The notes: generated from the sequence alone by a model not told the origin. Counted from the stretch's first letter, positions 21,901 to 29,526 are shown. The stretch is DNA of 64,000 bases from Aquimarina rhabdastrellae (GCA_947387485.1 CANDNT010000014.1:1-64000); one strand, 5' to 3'. Numbers and translations are program-made.

Positions 21901-22113
21901 ATTATTTTCTATCTTTAAAACTACGCCTTCTTCTATCTCTTGTGGTGATGCCCCAGGGTAATTGATATTAATCGCTATACGTTTGGATTCTGTAAGAGGA
22001 AAAAACGATGACCTTAAATTTGTAAATCCTATAAATCCTAATACAACAAACCCTATAATAATAATATTTACGGCTACTGGATACTTAATAAAATATGAAA
22101 TGATCTTTTTCAT
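18952..22113 (-). CDS. RND efflux permease
   Basis: About 1,053 residues with the 12-span, two-half architecture of RND pumps. The start is the ATG at 22113 (MKKIISYFIKYPVAV); a longer frame needs a TTG at 22134. The proton-relay Asp pair lies in VIGILVDDGIVIAEN near residue 397, and the second half repeats the pattern (IGIMVNDGLVLISKL). Porter-domain beta-alpha-beta modules lie between spans 1-2 and 7-8. The sequence resembles the drug/solute RND groups common in Bacteroidota; it lacks an obvious metal-relay Met set, so metal export is not indicated. It lies 7 bp after the adaptor stop and 4 bp before TolC, a classic tripartite operon order. Confidence 0.92.
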   Translation of the reverse strand: MKKIISYFIKYPVAVNIIIIGFVVLGFIGFTNLRSSFFPLTESKRIAININYPGASPQEIEEGVVLKIENNLKGIVGVDRVTSTSSENTASITVETLSEYDINTVLADVKNAVDKVPNFPVGMEPPVVSKIENISETISFVITGKEVSLKSLKDIARTIENDLLRLDGISQVTISGFPDEEIEIAVRENELKAYDITFQQLADVVANSNIITTGGSIKTEAEEYLIRANNRQYYGNELDNLIVKTTTNGSIIRLKDVATIRDQFDEDPNKIYHNNKLAVRIQVSNTNSEDLISSADQINEYIEKFNTQYNNVQIAITRDASITLKQRTALLFENAWQGMLLVVLFLSLFLRPRLAFWVAAGLPVAFFGMFMLAGYFNITINVLSLFGMIVVIGILVDDGIVIAENIYHHYEKGKAPIRAAIDGTIEVIPPIISAIVTTILAFATFFFLDGDIGQFFGEVATVVALTLSVSLIEALIILPAHIAHSKAMKPKQKLYKFNVYAEKVMEYMRNKLYEPVLDFALKNKFFSLALPIAILIITIGAFSGGIIKGTFFPTMASDRVVVTLTMPQGTNEKITDSIISDIETKTRKVAQEFTEKYSTDGESVIENVLKQIGNGSSKANLKINLLPGEERSFSAREIANAIREEVGEVYGVESLTFSSGSNFGGSPVSVSLLSDNIAELKAAKIALKEELIKNNQIKDVVDSDPQGIKEIKIQLKDNAYQLGLTLNGVMSQVRSGFFGRQAQRFQRGQDEIRVWVRYDKRERTSIKYLDDMYIQTPTGDSVPLSEIATYKIERGEVSIQHINGLREIRIEADMKDAQASATAILTDIKKRIMPEIKAKYPSVNALYEGQNREAQKVGDSAKVVVPIILLLIYIVMVFTFRSYGQPLMLLSMVPLSFIGVAWGHWIHGFPINILSLLGIVALIGIMVNDGLVLISKLNNYLKEGMSFEKALFQAGKSRFRAIFLTTITTVAGLVPLLLETSRQAQFLIPMAISIVYGITIATVLTLIVLPILLAISNQLKVYVKWGLSRTKPTREEVERAIIEKQAEHEELEG

Positions 22114-22120
22114 TATCGCA

Positions 22121-23233
22121 TTACTTTTCTTCAATTACATTTACCGACATTCCTTCATAAGCACCTATAATAGGTTTTGATACCATATTTGCTCCGTTTG
22201 CCAATCCTTTGATTATTACTGTTTTTTCTGTAAAATATACAGGTGTAACTTTGACTAAGTCTAATTGTCTATTTTTTACGATGTATACCGCTTCATTTTC
22301 TATTAAAAGTTTTCGATCTATTTCTATCGCATTAGGTTCTTCTTTTGCCAATAATGCCGCTTGTAAAAACATACCTTCTTTTAATTGAGTTCCTTTAAGC
22401 TTAATAAATGCTTGTATCGTCTGTGAAGTTGTTTCTATTTTTCCGTTAACTCTTGTTACTTCTCCTATCCACGACTGTGTCTTTGTTAAATTTTCTACAG
22501 TAACTTTACTTCCTGTTACTATACGATTTGCATATGCTGCATTAACAGCTATTTCAAGTTCATATGCACTAGTATCAATAAACTCTCCCAGTTTTTGTCC
22601 TGATCTCACCAAGGTTCCTTGAGTTACCATAGTTTCTGTAATAACACCTTTAAACGGTGCTCTTATTCTATATTTATCAAGCCTAGATTCTAAATTTTTA
22701 ATAGAATAATACGTGTTATAAATATTCTTTGCTGTGACAAAGTATTTTTCCTGATCTGACAATGGTTTTGGTAATTCTTTTATATGGTTATTGACATCAA
22801 ATTCGCTTAAATATGAATTCCAATTTTTATATGATTCTGGATAATCTAGTCTCATATCTGGCATCATTGAGACTATTAAATTTTGTAACGAGCTACGTTG
22901 TGCTTGAATTGATGCATAATATTCTTCTGCATTAAGCTGCAAAAGTGTTTCTCCTTTATTAAAAACATTCCCTTCTTTAAACTCTTTATTACTAAACTTT
23001 AAGACCCCTTGAACCTCTGCATAAAGTTCAATTTTATTCTTTGCTTTTAAATTTCCATTTGCTGTTATTACAATTGGTATTGTCTTATTTTCAACTCTTT
23101 GTACAAAAGCTGTTTTTTCAACTTTTGCTACTTCTTGTTTAGCTACTTTTTTATTATTTCTTAAAAAATTAGCACATAAGATTGCTCCCAATAGGAGTAA
23201 TATTCCTATCAGTATTATTATTATTTTTCGCAT
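22121..23233 (-). CDS. RND efflux periplasmic adaptor subunit
   Basis: 370 residues. An N-terminal membrane anchor (residues 3-24) is followed by a biotinyl-lipoyl-like half motif (GNLKAKNKIELYAEVQG), a helical hairpin, the second lipoyl half (YRIRAPFKGVITETMVTQG) and beta-barrel and membrane-proximal domains. There is no lipobox. It bridges the RND permease and TolC encoded immediately downstream. The three pump genes are tightly spaced and follow two small exported proteins and an orphan histidine kinase on the same strand. Confidence 0.9.
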   Translation of the reverse strand: MRKIIIILIGILLLLGAILCANFLRNNKKVAKQEVAKVEKTAFVQRVENKTIPIVITANGNLKAKNKIELYAEVQGVLKFSNKEFKEGNVFNKGETLLQLNAEEYYASIQAQRSSLQNLIVSMMPDMRLDYPESYKNWNSYLSEFDVNNHIKELPKPLSDQEKYFVTAKNIYNTYYSIKNLESRLDKYRIRAPFKGVITETMVTQGTLVRSGQKLGEFIDTSAYELEIAVNAAYANRIVTGSKVTVENLTKTQSWIGEVTRVNGKIETTSQTIQAFIKLKGTQLKEGMFLQAALLAKEEPNAIEIDRKLLIENEAVYIVKNRQLDLVKVTPVYFTEKTVIIKGLANGANMVSKPIIGAYEGMSVNVIEEK

Positions 23234-23300
23234 GTTTCTTTGATTAAAAAGTACTGTGGTATTTGTTAAAACGTCTTTATTTACAGCAATACCTGCTTTA

Positions 23301-23690
23301 TTATTTCGTTTTTAACCACTCTTTCATTTTTAAATTAATTTCTTCTTTCCCTGTATCATTATACAGTTTCATTTGCTCTGCTGTAAGAATGGCTTCAAGT
23401 TTTACAGTTTCTTCTTCTTTTATAGGTTTTAAAGCTCCTCTTATGCTAAATTTCGAAGTATTCTCAAAAATGTCTTTTCGTTTTACAGCTATCTCTTCGT
23501 TTAGCTTCTGAGTCTCTATTATTTGATCTTCTGAAAGATGTAAAACTTCTTTCATTATAGCTGTCTTTTTTTCTGCTACTTCTGTTGCAGGAGTTTCTTT
23601 TAATGCTTTAAAGATTGCCCTTTGTGCATTAACCGAGAAATGACATGTTAACATAATTATCAAACATCCTATAATTCTTATTTTCTTCAT
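23301..23690 (-). CDS. Small exported helical protein, unknown function
   Basis: 129 residues with a signal peptide (MKKIRIIGCLIIML ... NAQ). The mature part is mostly charged helix, with LSEDQIIETQKLNEEIA and a late LTAEQMKLYND. The repeated L(S/T)xxQ pattern in a small periplasmic helical protein is reminiscent of Spy/CpxP-like proteins, but similarity is too weak to name it. It is encoded 67 bp ahead of the pump adaptor and 11 bp after the DUF6515-like gene, so it is probably part of the efflux operon. Confidence 0.7.
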   Translation of the reverse strand: MKKIRIIGCLIIMLTCHFSVNAQRAIFKALKETPATEVAEKKTAIMKEVLHLSEDQIIETQKLNEEIAVKRKDIFENTSKFSIRGALKPIKEEETVKLEAILTAEQMKLYNDTGKEEINLKMKEWLKTK

Positions 23691-23701
23691 CCTTTATTTT
23701 T

Positions 23702-24301
23702 TTACTCTTCTAATATTCCTACTACTTTAAATGCTTTTCCATCTGGTGTCAATACCACTTTATATAATGTATCATTTGATTCATAGTATGTTTTACCATC
23801 GATAACAACTTCTTCTGTATCTTCTGGTAAAATATATACTAAAGCTTCTTGAGGTGCTTCTACTCTCTCGTACTCATTGGTATCTGGAATGGATATATAG
23901 TAGATTCCTTGATAATAATAGTAGGTACTACCTCCTATAATAACTGAGGTGTAGCCTACTGGTAAAACATTAATTCTAATACCTATTGGTGGCGTTACAA
24001 CTATGTACTTTCCATTATTATATCTATAATATCTACCTGATTTATAATGAAAACTCACACCACCATAACTTACAACTACAGCGTTACGAGGTCTAGTTCT
24101 TACTACTGTAACTCGTGGAGCTCTTGATTTATAAACAACTTTTGTTCTAGGGGTTCTAGTTACAGTTACCTTTCTATTATTCTTTTTAACTACAACTTTT
24201 TTATTATTCTTTTTTTTCTTGACAGTAACTTGTTGAGCATTGAGATCTACACTCAGACACATGATTGTCAAAACACTAAATACATATCTTATTGCGTTCA
24301 T
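23702..24301 (-). CDS. DUF6515-like exported protein
   Basis: About 199 residues from the ATG at 24301; an ATG at 24322 is the alternative, but the later Met gives a normal signal peptide (MNAIRYVFSVLTIMCLSV ... NAQ). A strongly basic Lys/Arg/Val tract of about 60 residues follows, then Tyr/Gly-rich beta segments (YYYYQGIYY, GKTYYESNDTLYKV) typical of the DUF6515 group. The basic stretch could bind cell-wall polymers or nucleic acid, but nothing in the sequence proves this. The gene heads the tightly packed part of the efflux operon. Confidence 0.7.
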   Translation of the reverse strand: MNAIRYVFSVLTIMCLSVDLNAQQVTVKKKKNNKKVVVKKNNRKVTVTRTPRTKVVYKSRAPRVTVVRTRPRNAVVVSYGGVSFHYKSGRYYRYNNGKYIVVTPPIGIRINVLPVGYTSVIIGGSTYYYYQGIYYISIPDTNEYERVEAPQEALVYILPEDTEEVVIDGKTYYESNDTLYKVVLTPDGKAFKVVGILEE

Positions 24302-24494
24302 TACATCTTTTGTTTTTAACATTCAGTGTCAAAATTAGTTACACCATAATGCTTAAAAAAAAGAGATATACAAACTCACAAAATGTATAGACAAACCAGT
24401 ATTAAAAACAGATTAGACTATTGTATATTATTATTGATTTCCATGTATTATAGCACAAGAGATGTCTCTCACAAAATATTGATATACAAACACC

Positions 24495-25493
24495 TTAATC
24501 AAGGTTTAATTTTAAATGCACTGTAAATTTATTCCTATTTTCATCAAGAAAAAGTTCATATTTATTAGGAAAGATTAGCTCTAATTGTTCTTTGGTATTT
24601 TGTAGCCCTATACCAGAATTATCTGTATGTTTCTTTTTATATCCTATGCTATTTTCGCATTTAAACTCTAAGAAGTTATCTTGAATCTCAATAGTTATAT
24701 TGATGTTTGTTTTTCCTGAAATATCTGTTCCGTATTTAAAGGCATTTTCTATAAAGGAAATAAGTAGTAATGGTGATATTTTTTGATCACGAATTTCGCC
24801 TTTAATAGTTAATTTCACATTTTCATCATTAGCAATACGCAAACGCTGAAGGTTTACATAATTCTCTATATACGAAAGCTCATTTTCTAATAGCACCCAT
24901 TTCTTATCTGTTTCATATAACATATATCGCATTAGCTCTGATAGCATGATTACAGATGCTGAAGCCTCTTTTGATTGCTTTACAGTTAAAGAATAAATAC
25001 TATTTAATGAATTGAATAAAAAATGTGGATTTACTTGATTTTTTAGTGCTTTTAATTCAGATGATTTTTTTTGTGCTTCTATTCGTTTTTTTTGTGCTTC
25101 ACTCTTGTTCCATTCAAAATACATTTTTGAAATAGCACCTATTACAATCAAAACACTATTAAATAATACACTAATTGCATATGTAATTCTTATTCTCCCT
25201 TGTTTTTGTATATTCTCGTAATAAAAAGGTAAATTTAGTTGGTGGTGTATATATGTAACTCCAGTTACTAGTAAAGCAGCAACTAGCATATATAAAAATA
25301 GTTTTCTCTTTAATAATAGTTTAGGTACTAGTATTAAATAATTTATATAAAAAAGAAAAATCCCTATCCATATTCGTATTAAAAATTGTTTAGGAATTTG
25401 ATTTTTATCCAAATACAATTGTAATGTAACAGCTGCAATAAATAGAAACCATACTAAGAAGTGAATAAAAAACTGTTTACTATTTTTTGTCAT
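24495..25493 (-). CDS. LytS/YehU-type sensor histidine kinase (orphan)
   Basis: 332 residues: four N-terminal membrane spans (about 10-135), a coiled linker, the His_kinase domain (QVNPHFLFNSLNSIYSL, with the phospho-acceptor His in NPHFLFN) and a HATPase segment (SFIENAFKYG; SGIGLQNTKEQLELIFP). Kinases of this class normally pair with LytTR response regulators, yet no regulator gene adjoins it; the nearest LytTR gene is 14 kb away and overlaps its own kinase. It lies between a DUF6268 outer-membrane protein and the efflux operon on the same strand, with 172 bp before the next gene. Confidence 0.88.
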   Translation of the reverse strand: MTKNSKQFFIHFLVWFLFIAAVTLQLYLDKNQIPKQFLIRIWIGIFLFYINYLILVPKLLLKRKLFLYMLVAALLVTGVTYIHHQLNLPFYYENIQKQGRIRITYAISVLFNSVLIVIGAISKMYFEWNKSEAQKKRIEAQKKSSELKALKNQVNPHFLFNSLNSIYSLTVKQSKEASASVIMLSELMRYMLYETDKKWVLLENELSYIENYVNLQRLRIANDENVKLTIKGEIRDQKISPLLLISFIENAFKYGTDISGKTNINITIEIQDNFLEFKCENSIGYKKKHTDNSGIGLQNTKEQLELIFPNKYELFLDENRNKFTVHLKLNLD

Positions 25494-25524
25494 TGCAATC
25501 TAGATAACTATACACAAATGTATA

Positions 25525-26433
25525 TCATTTATCTTTTTCTTTGGCACGTTTTTGTTTAATTTTACTCGAGATATCATACGAGACTCCTACAGAAAAAAAC
25601 AGTCTTGAATCTAGGTCAAAATCATAGATTTCATTTTTATCTATATCCAAAAGTTTATATTCATTGTGGATCGAATATCCTGCATTAAAATCTAATTTCC
25701 AAAGATCTGTTAATCCATAAGTATATTTTAAATTAGCTGCAAAATTTCTAAACTGTGCTTTTTCTGCTACAATACCATCAATAGTCGGAGCATTGTTTCC
25801 AGTGATATTCCCATAAAATCCTTGAGTTTTTAATCCTACAGTAAAGTCATGTTTTTTGTTTAAACGATATTTAACAAAAGTGTTGGGAAATCCTAATCCA
25901 TATGATATTTGCTCATTTATTATATGTCTAAAATTGATAAATGGTATTACACCTGGTTTTCCAGAAAGTGTTACATAAGCTAGTCCAAATGTCAAATTAG
26001 AGCCAGACTTTAATGTTCCCCATCTCTTTGAAGCATAAACTCCACCTGTGATTAAAACATCTTCACTTTCTAGACTTCCTCCTAAATTTGAGGATATTCC
26101 TGAACTTAATCTAGCCGTTATTCCCCATCCTTTATTTAAAGGATAACTATATCCCAATGAATAATTTATTTGATAAAAACGATCTATTTCTGAAGTATTA
26201 AAATCGTGTTCTTGATTATAAGTTAAAATACTTTGATTAAACCCTATAGTATTTATAAGGAATCCTTTTCCTAATTTTAAAGGAAGATTAATTTTAACGT
26301 CTGTAGCATTATAATCTAAACTCTCTTCGTTTGCAGAATATGTATGTTCTACATGCAAAAGATCTCTTGAAAATTGTCCAAAACTCTCTCCTCCTATCAT
26401 TATAACGATCAATATAACTAACAACTTTTTCAC
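25525..26433 (-). CDS. DUF6268-like outer membrane beta-barrel protein
   Basis: 302 residues starting at a GTG (26433), with a signal peptide (to about residue 20, ending ESFGQ) and alternating beta strands with aromatic girdles to the end (SLGYSYPLNKGWGITARLSSG, FSVGVSYDI), as in the DUF6268 family. A charged tail (KIKQKRAKEKDK) follows the last strand, which is unusual for a barrel that normally ends in an aromatic residue. The gene is 31 bp ahead of the kinase gene, so the two are probably co-transcribed; a sensor/outer-membrane pair is an inference. Confidence 0.75.
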   Translation of the reverse strand: MKKLLVILIVIMIGGESFGQFSRDLLHVEHTYSANEESLDYNATDVKINLPLKLGKGFLINTIGFNQSILTYNQEHDFNTSEIDRFYQINYSLGYSYPLNKGWGITARLSSGISSNLGGSLESEDVLITGGVYASKRWGTLKSGSNLTFGLAYVTLSGKPGVIPFINFRHIINEQISYGLGFPNTFVKYRLNKKHDFTVGLKTQGFYGNITGNNAPTIDGIVAEKAQFRNFAANLKYTYGLTDLWKLDFNAGYSIHNEYKLLDIDKNEIYDFDLDSRLFFSVGVSYDISSKIKQKRAKEKDK

Positions 26434-26767
26434 CGTATCTTCTTTTTTTATTGATTTTCAAAGTTCAAAAGTATCTTTAACGATGATCTTACTGAAGCAT
26501 TTTATACCGATCTGCAAAGAATATAGACCAACATTGTTTTTTTATATATAAAACCTCTTCATCCTTTATTAAACAAAGAGGCTTCTTTTATTATTCTGTA
26601 TTGATTTAATTCCAGTTTATTAAAGCTATTAGATAAGGTACTATACTTGTATTCATAATCAACAATATAGATCAATATGTTGCTAAATTGACTATATAAA
26701 TAGCTAGAATTACTGTTCTTTTATTTTCAATTTTATATCTATTCCTAAAAAACTGTATTGAAAATGG
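26434..26767. other. Intergenic region containing a terminator
   Basis: About 330 bp between the CatA-like gene and the DUF6268 gene, both on the minus strand. It holds the hairpin listed at 26550-26590 and must contain the promoter of the DUF6268/kinase/efflux genes. I saw no reading frame of note and no clear -33/-7 pair. Confidence 0.5.
26550..26590 (-). terminator. Rho-independent terminator of the CatA-like gene
   Basis: On the minus strand a stem CCTCTT/AAGAGG with a 16-base AT-rich loop is preceded by AAAAGAAG and followed by a TTTTATAT tract. It lies about 170 bp after the CatA-like stop. Confidence 0.6.
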
Positions 26768-27403
26768 TTATAGTGTTCCATAATTCATAAATTCTTGAAA
26801 CTTTTCTAAATATTGTGAAATATGTATTCCATCAATCAAACCATGATGTACATTTATTGCTATAGGTAAATACATTTTATGTCCTTGAACATATTCTTTG
26901 CCAAAAACAATTTTAGGTACGCTGTATAATTTATCAAACTTTCTAGGGTGTGTTATACTTGTAATTGCACTCCATGGTAATGTTGAATAATGTATAGTAT
27001 CCACTCTTTCTGCTTCTTTATTAAATCGTAATCCATTTAAACTTTGAGTAATGACTATTTCTTTTTGTAGGTTTAAATTGAATTTGTTGAAATCTGAAGC
27101 AAATTCAATAAATGAAAATCCAAAAGTTCCATCTTCTCTCGCTATCGTAGCCCCAGCATTAATCTTATCAAATTCTACAATTTTATGATTAATTATTCTG
27201 TATTTAAACTCAGGGATTTCATTAATTGCTAAACTGGATTTATATAGGTAATAAGCAAAAAAAGGTACTTGCTCTTTCTTTGCTATATGATAAGCTTTTG
27301 TGCATTCTATTTCAGATACAATCCCGAAGAATGGATCATCATAATCTGAAAAAAAATTATAGTGCTCTTTTCTATTCCATTGTGCTATATCTAAAACTTT
27401 CAT
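26768..27403 (-). CDS. Type A chloramphenicol O-acetyltransferase-like protein
   Basis: About 211 residues from the ATG at 27403, which gives the family N-terminus (MKVLDIAQWNRKEHYNFF); ATGs at 27406 and 27412 lie just upstream. The length matches CatA (about 213-219). The catalytic HHGLIDG lies near residue 187, matching the HHxxxDG of the family, and the LPWSAITSITH segment matches the substrate pocket region. It would transfer acetyl from acetyl-CoA to chloramphenicol or a related alcohol. Chromosomal CatA-like proteins in this phylum often have untested substrates, so resistance is not proven. It is a single-gene unit. Confidence 0.85.
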   Translation of the reverse strand: MKVLDIAQWNRKEHYNFFSDYDDPFFGIVSEIECTKAYHIAKKEQVPFFAYYLYKSSLAINEIPEFKYRIINHKIVEFDKINAGATIAREDGTFGFSFIEFASDFNKFNLNLQKEIVITQSLNGLRFNKEAERVDTIHYSTLPWSAITSITHPRKFDKLYSVPKIVFGKEYVQGHKMYLPIAINVHHGLIDGIHISQYLEKFQEFMNYGTL

Positions 27404-27499
27404 CATTATCATTTACTTTTACCTAATACTATTTCTATGCTATTGCTTTTTATTATCTTAAATATGCAGCACACTATCATATTTCTTTTTATTGTCCAC

Positions 27500-27664
27500 T
27501 TATATACTTATTAAAGCATTAGTTCCTCTTATCATTGCTTGTTCTTGTAGAATCAAGAGTTCTTTTTCTAATGAAAATAGAAACGTATAGTTTTTAATGA
27601 TCTGTTTTATCGCTTCTTTATCTATTTCTACTATGATGTTAACTCTTTTGGAATCCAGACTTAT
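27500..27664 (-). other. Short open frame without ATG, possible gene remnant
   Basis: Between the superoxide dismutase and CatA-like genes a frame of about 54 codons reads VNIIVEIDKEAIKQIIK ... LEKELLILQEQAMIRG with a coding-like amphipathic helical pattern. No ATG is present; a CTG is the only near-start. It begins right after an in-frame stop, 26 bp past the dismutase stop. It may be a remnant of a lost gene or chance. Confidence 0.25.
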
Positions 27665-27689
27665 TTAATTTTTGATCATTAGGTGTTTT

Positions 27690-28289
27690 TCAAACTAACT
27701 TTTCGTATTTCTCAGATACTTTATTCCAATCAATTACTTCAAAAAATGCATTGATATAATCTGGTCTTAAATTCTGATATTTTAAATAGTAGGCATGTTC
27801 CCATATATCAATTCCTAATATAGGTTCTCCTTCTAATTCAATTCCCATAATAGGATTATCTTGATTAGGAGTAGCTCCTACATAAAGTTCTCCATTATGT
27901 ACATATAACCATGCCCATCCCGATCCAAATTGTGTTGCAGCAGCAGCAATAAATTCTGCTTTAAAAACTTCAAAAGATCCAAACGTATTATCTATTGCTT
28001 TCTTGAGTTTTGTAGAGACATTTTTATTACCAGAAGGTGTCATTATTTCCCAAAATAAATTATGATTATAATAACCTCCTGCATTATTACGAATTGCTGG
28101 TATATCCTTAGCGTTTTTAAGAATTTCTTCTATACTCAATCCTTCGAAACTGGTTCCTTCTATAGCCGAATTAAGCTTATTAGTATATCCTGCATGATGT
28201 TTACCGTGATGGATTTCCATTGTACGTGCATCTATATGTGGTTCTAATGCATCATAATTATAGGCTAATTCTGTAAACTCAAATTTCAT
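27690..28289 (-). CDS. Superoxide dismutase, Mn/Fe family (Mn-type residues)
   Basis: 199 residues, a complete single-chain dismutase of the Fe/Mn family that converts superoxide to hydrogen peroxide and oxygen. The metal ligands are visible as H27, H76, D161 and H165 (in the motifs EIHHGKHH, GGYYNH and DIWEHAYY). The Gly pair before YYNH and the Gln in ATPNQDNP are the second-sphere residues typical of the manganese type, though cambialistic enzymes share them. There is no signal peptide, so it is cytosolic. Upstream lies the AraC-type operator/promoter at 28320-28378, shared with the neighbouring AraC gene and a distant efflux operon, which points to stress-inducible control. Confidence 0.93.
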   Translation of the reverse strand: MKFEFTELAYNYDALEPHIDARTMEIHHGKHHAGYTNKLNSAIEGTSFEGLSIEEILKNAKDIPAIRNNAGGYYNHNLFWEIMTPSGNKNVSTKLKKAIDNTFGSFEVFKAEFIAAAATQFGSGWAWLYVHNGELYVGATPNQDNPIMGIELEGEPILGIDIWEHAYYLKYQNLRPDYINAFFEVIDWNKVSEKYEKLV

Positions 28290-28319
28290 ATCATTTATAT
28301 TTTTTATTTATTAATGATA

Positions 28320-28378
28320 CAAAATTACTTCAGGCAACACCTATTAAAAAGGTTAGTCTCATGGTCTTTATGGTAAAA
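28320..28378 (-). promoter_or_regulatory. Shared AraC-type operator and -7 box, site A (superoxide dismutase)
   Basis: Reading the plus strand: caaaatta (TAATTTTG on the coding strand, a TAnnTTTG -7 box) at 28320-28327, CTATT at 28341, AAGGT at 28349, then 16 bp, ATGGTAAAA at 28370-28378. The spacing equals sites B and C exactly between CTATT and ATGGTAAAA. AAGGT and ATGGT form direct half-sites 21 bp apart, two helical turns, as expected for AraC-family binding. No -33 TTG at standard spacing is seen, consistent with activator dependence. Confidence 0.7.
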
Positions 28379-28385
28379 TTTTAGG

Positions 28386-29270
28386 TTATTTCTTATATTG
28401 TTTGGGAGTTACACCTGTTTGTTTTTTAAAATACTTTACAAAATTTGAATTATCTTCAAAACCAAGAGCATATGCTATCTCTGCTATAGATTCATTAGAT
28501 TGTTTAAGAAGAGATTTTGCTTCCAAAACCAAATATTCATTGATGATTTGTTTTGCTGTTTTTGAAGTTACTTTCTTAACACATTCTGCTAAATAAATCG
28601 GACTAATATTAAGCTTTTCTGCATAGTATTTTATAGGTTGATGCTTATGTTTTGTCTTCTTTATTAAATTCTCAAAATTATAAGTTATCTCTTGACTTCT
28701 ACTTTTAAGGTAACTTACGCCATCACTATATTCTAATTCTCTTTTGGCATTAAACAAAAGAATATTTAGATATGATTTTATAATTTCAAAACTACTTTCA
28801 GAATTAAGTTGGTATTCTCTATAAATGTCTCCTAAATAAGTGATAAACATCTTTTTTTGTGCAGCAGTAAGTTTAAAGCTCGATAGGGTATTATTATTAA
28901 AATACGGGAAGGTTTCATAAATACTAAACACATCATTTGCAAAAGGCAAAAACTCTGGTTTAAATAAGATTATATAACTTAAAGGCTTATTTTGTATTTC
29001 ATTCAATTGCCATTTAGTTATTTGACCTGGTGAGACAAATGATAAGTTATATTCCAGAGCATTAGCTTTTCTTTCACCTATATACACATCTGCATCATAT
29101 CCTATTGTAAAAGATATATCAAAATATTCATGACTTGTTGCACATTCTGGGTTATTTATATTATAATTATGATCTTCAAATTTGGCTATATAGAAATTTT
29201 TATTCTTTATCAACGGTAATCCCATTGCGCTTAAAAAATCATTAATATTATCGTAATGTTTTAGCATCAT
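28386..29270 (-). CDS. AraC family transcriptional regulator
   Basis: 294 residues: an N-terminal sensing domain (about 1-180) and a C-terminal double HTH (about 195-294) with KYYAEKLNISPIYLAECVKK and IAEIAYALGFEDNSNFVKYFKKQTGVTP, the second being the classical AraC signature. It is a close paralogue of the regulator at 52696-53595 over its full length. Sites resembling one operator lie upstream of its own gene (29304-29363) and upstream of superoxide dismutase directly downstream, so autoregulation and control of the dismutase are likely. The inducer is unknown; the neighbours suggest redox stress or a toxic small molecule. Confidence 0.9.
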   Translation of the reverse strand: MMLKHYDNINDFLSAMGLPLIKNKNFYIAKFEDHNYNINNPECATSHEYFDISFTIGYDADVYIGERKANALEYNLSFVSPGQITKWQLNEIQNKPLSYIILFKPEFLPFANDVFSIYETFPYFNNNTLSSFKLTAAQKKMFITYLGDIYREYQLNSESSFEIIKSYLNILLFNAKRELEYSDGVSYLKSRSQEITYNFENLIKKTKHKHQPIKYYAEKLNISPIYLAECVKKVTSKTAKQIINEYLVLEAKSLLKQSNESIAEIAYALGFEDNSNFVKYFKKQTGVTPKQYKK

Positions 29271-29303
29271 TATTTTTTATTTCCCCTTCATAAATAACTC
29301 ATC

Positions 29304-29363
29304 CAAAGATACTTACAACACAACACTATTTTCAAGGTATATTTTAATGTTTTTATGGTAAAA
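29304..29363 (-). promoter_or_regulatory. Shared AraC-type operator and -7 box, site B (AraC gene)
   Basis: The plus strand reads caaagata (coding-strand TATCTTTG) at 29304-29311, CTATT at 29326, AAGGT at 29334, 16 bp, ATGGTAAAA at 29355-29363. It lies 34-93 bp upstream of the AraC start. The distance from CTATT to the -7 box is one base longer than in sites A and C. This implies autoregulation. Confidence 0.68.
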
Positions 29364-29382
29364 AACAATGTTTTAAAAATTT

Positions 29383-29490
29383 CAAACGTAAAAATCTCCG
29401 GAGCAAGCTCACGGAGCATTCAAAGGATTTCTCGTTTTCAAACTGTTTACGTTTTACTGGCGAGGCAAGTCTCGGGGTATTAACCCTCCT
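29383..29490. other. Structured, GC-richer intergenic element
   Basis: A compact set of hairpins in an otherwise very AT-rich gap: an outer inverted repeat AAACGTAAA (29384-29392) with TTTACGTTT (29446-29454) enclosing a nested stem CTCCG-GAGC-aa-GCTC-a-CGGAG (29396-29416); then CGAG-gcaagt-CTCG (29461-29474) and GGGT-atta-ACCC (29475-29486). A strong terminator hairpin follows at 29499-29526. It could be a small RNA read on the plus strand, an untranslated leader, or a dispersed intergenic repeat. No coding frame was seen. Confidence 0.45.
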
Positions 29491-29498
29491 AGAATAAA

Positions 29499-29526
29499 AA
29501 AAGAGATACTTAATAGTATCTCTTTT
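29499..29526. terminator. Perfect 12-bp-stem terminator hairpin
   Basis: AAAAGAGATACT-taat-AGTATCTCTTTT is a perfect 12-bp stem with a 4-base loop, with A/T runs on both sides, so it could act in either direction. It lies between the AraC gene and the SDR gene and directly follows the structured element. Confidence 0.75.

Noticed and set aside
22114..22134. Upstream start for the first RND permease that would overlap the adaptor gene
   Set aside because: It is a TTG giving a polar leader; the ATG at 22113 places the first membrane span as in other RND proteins.
29383..29526. CRISPR or tRNA-like element
   Set aside because: No direct repeats with spacers and no cloverleaf with an acceptor/CCA pattern; the stems are of a different kind.
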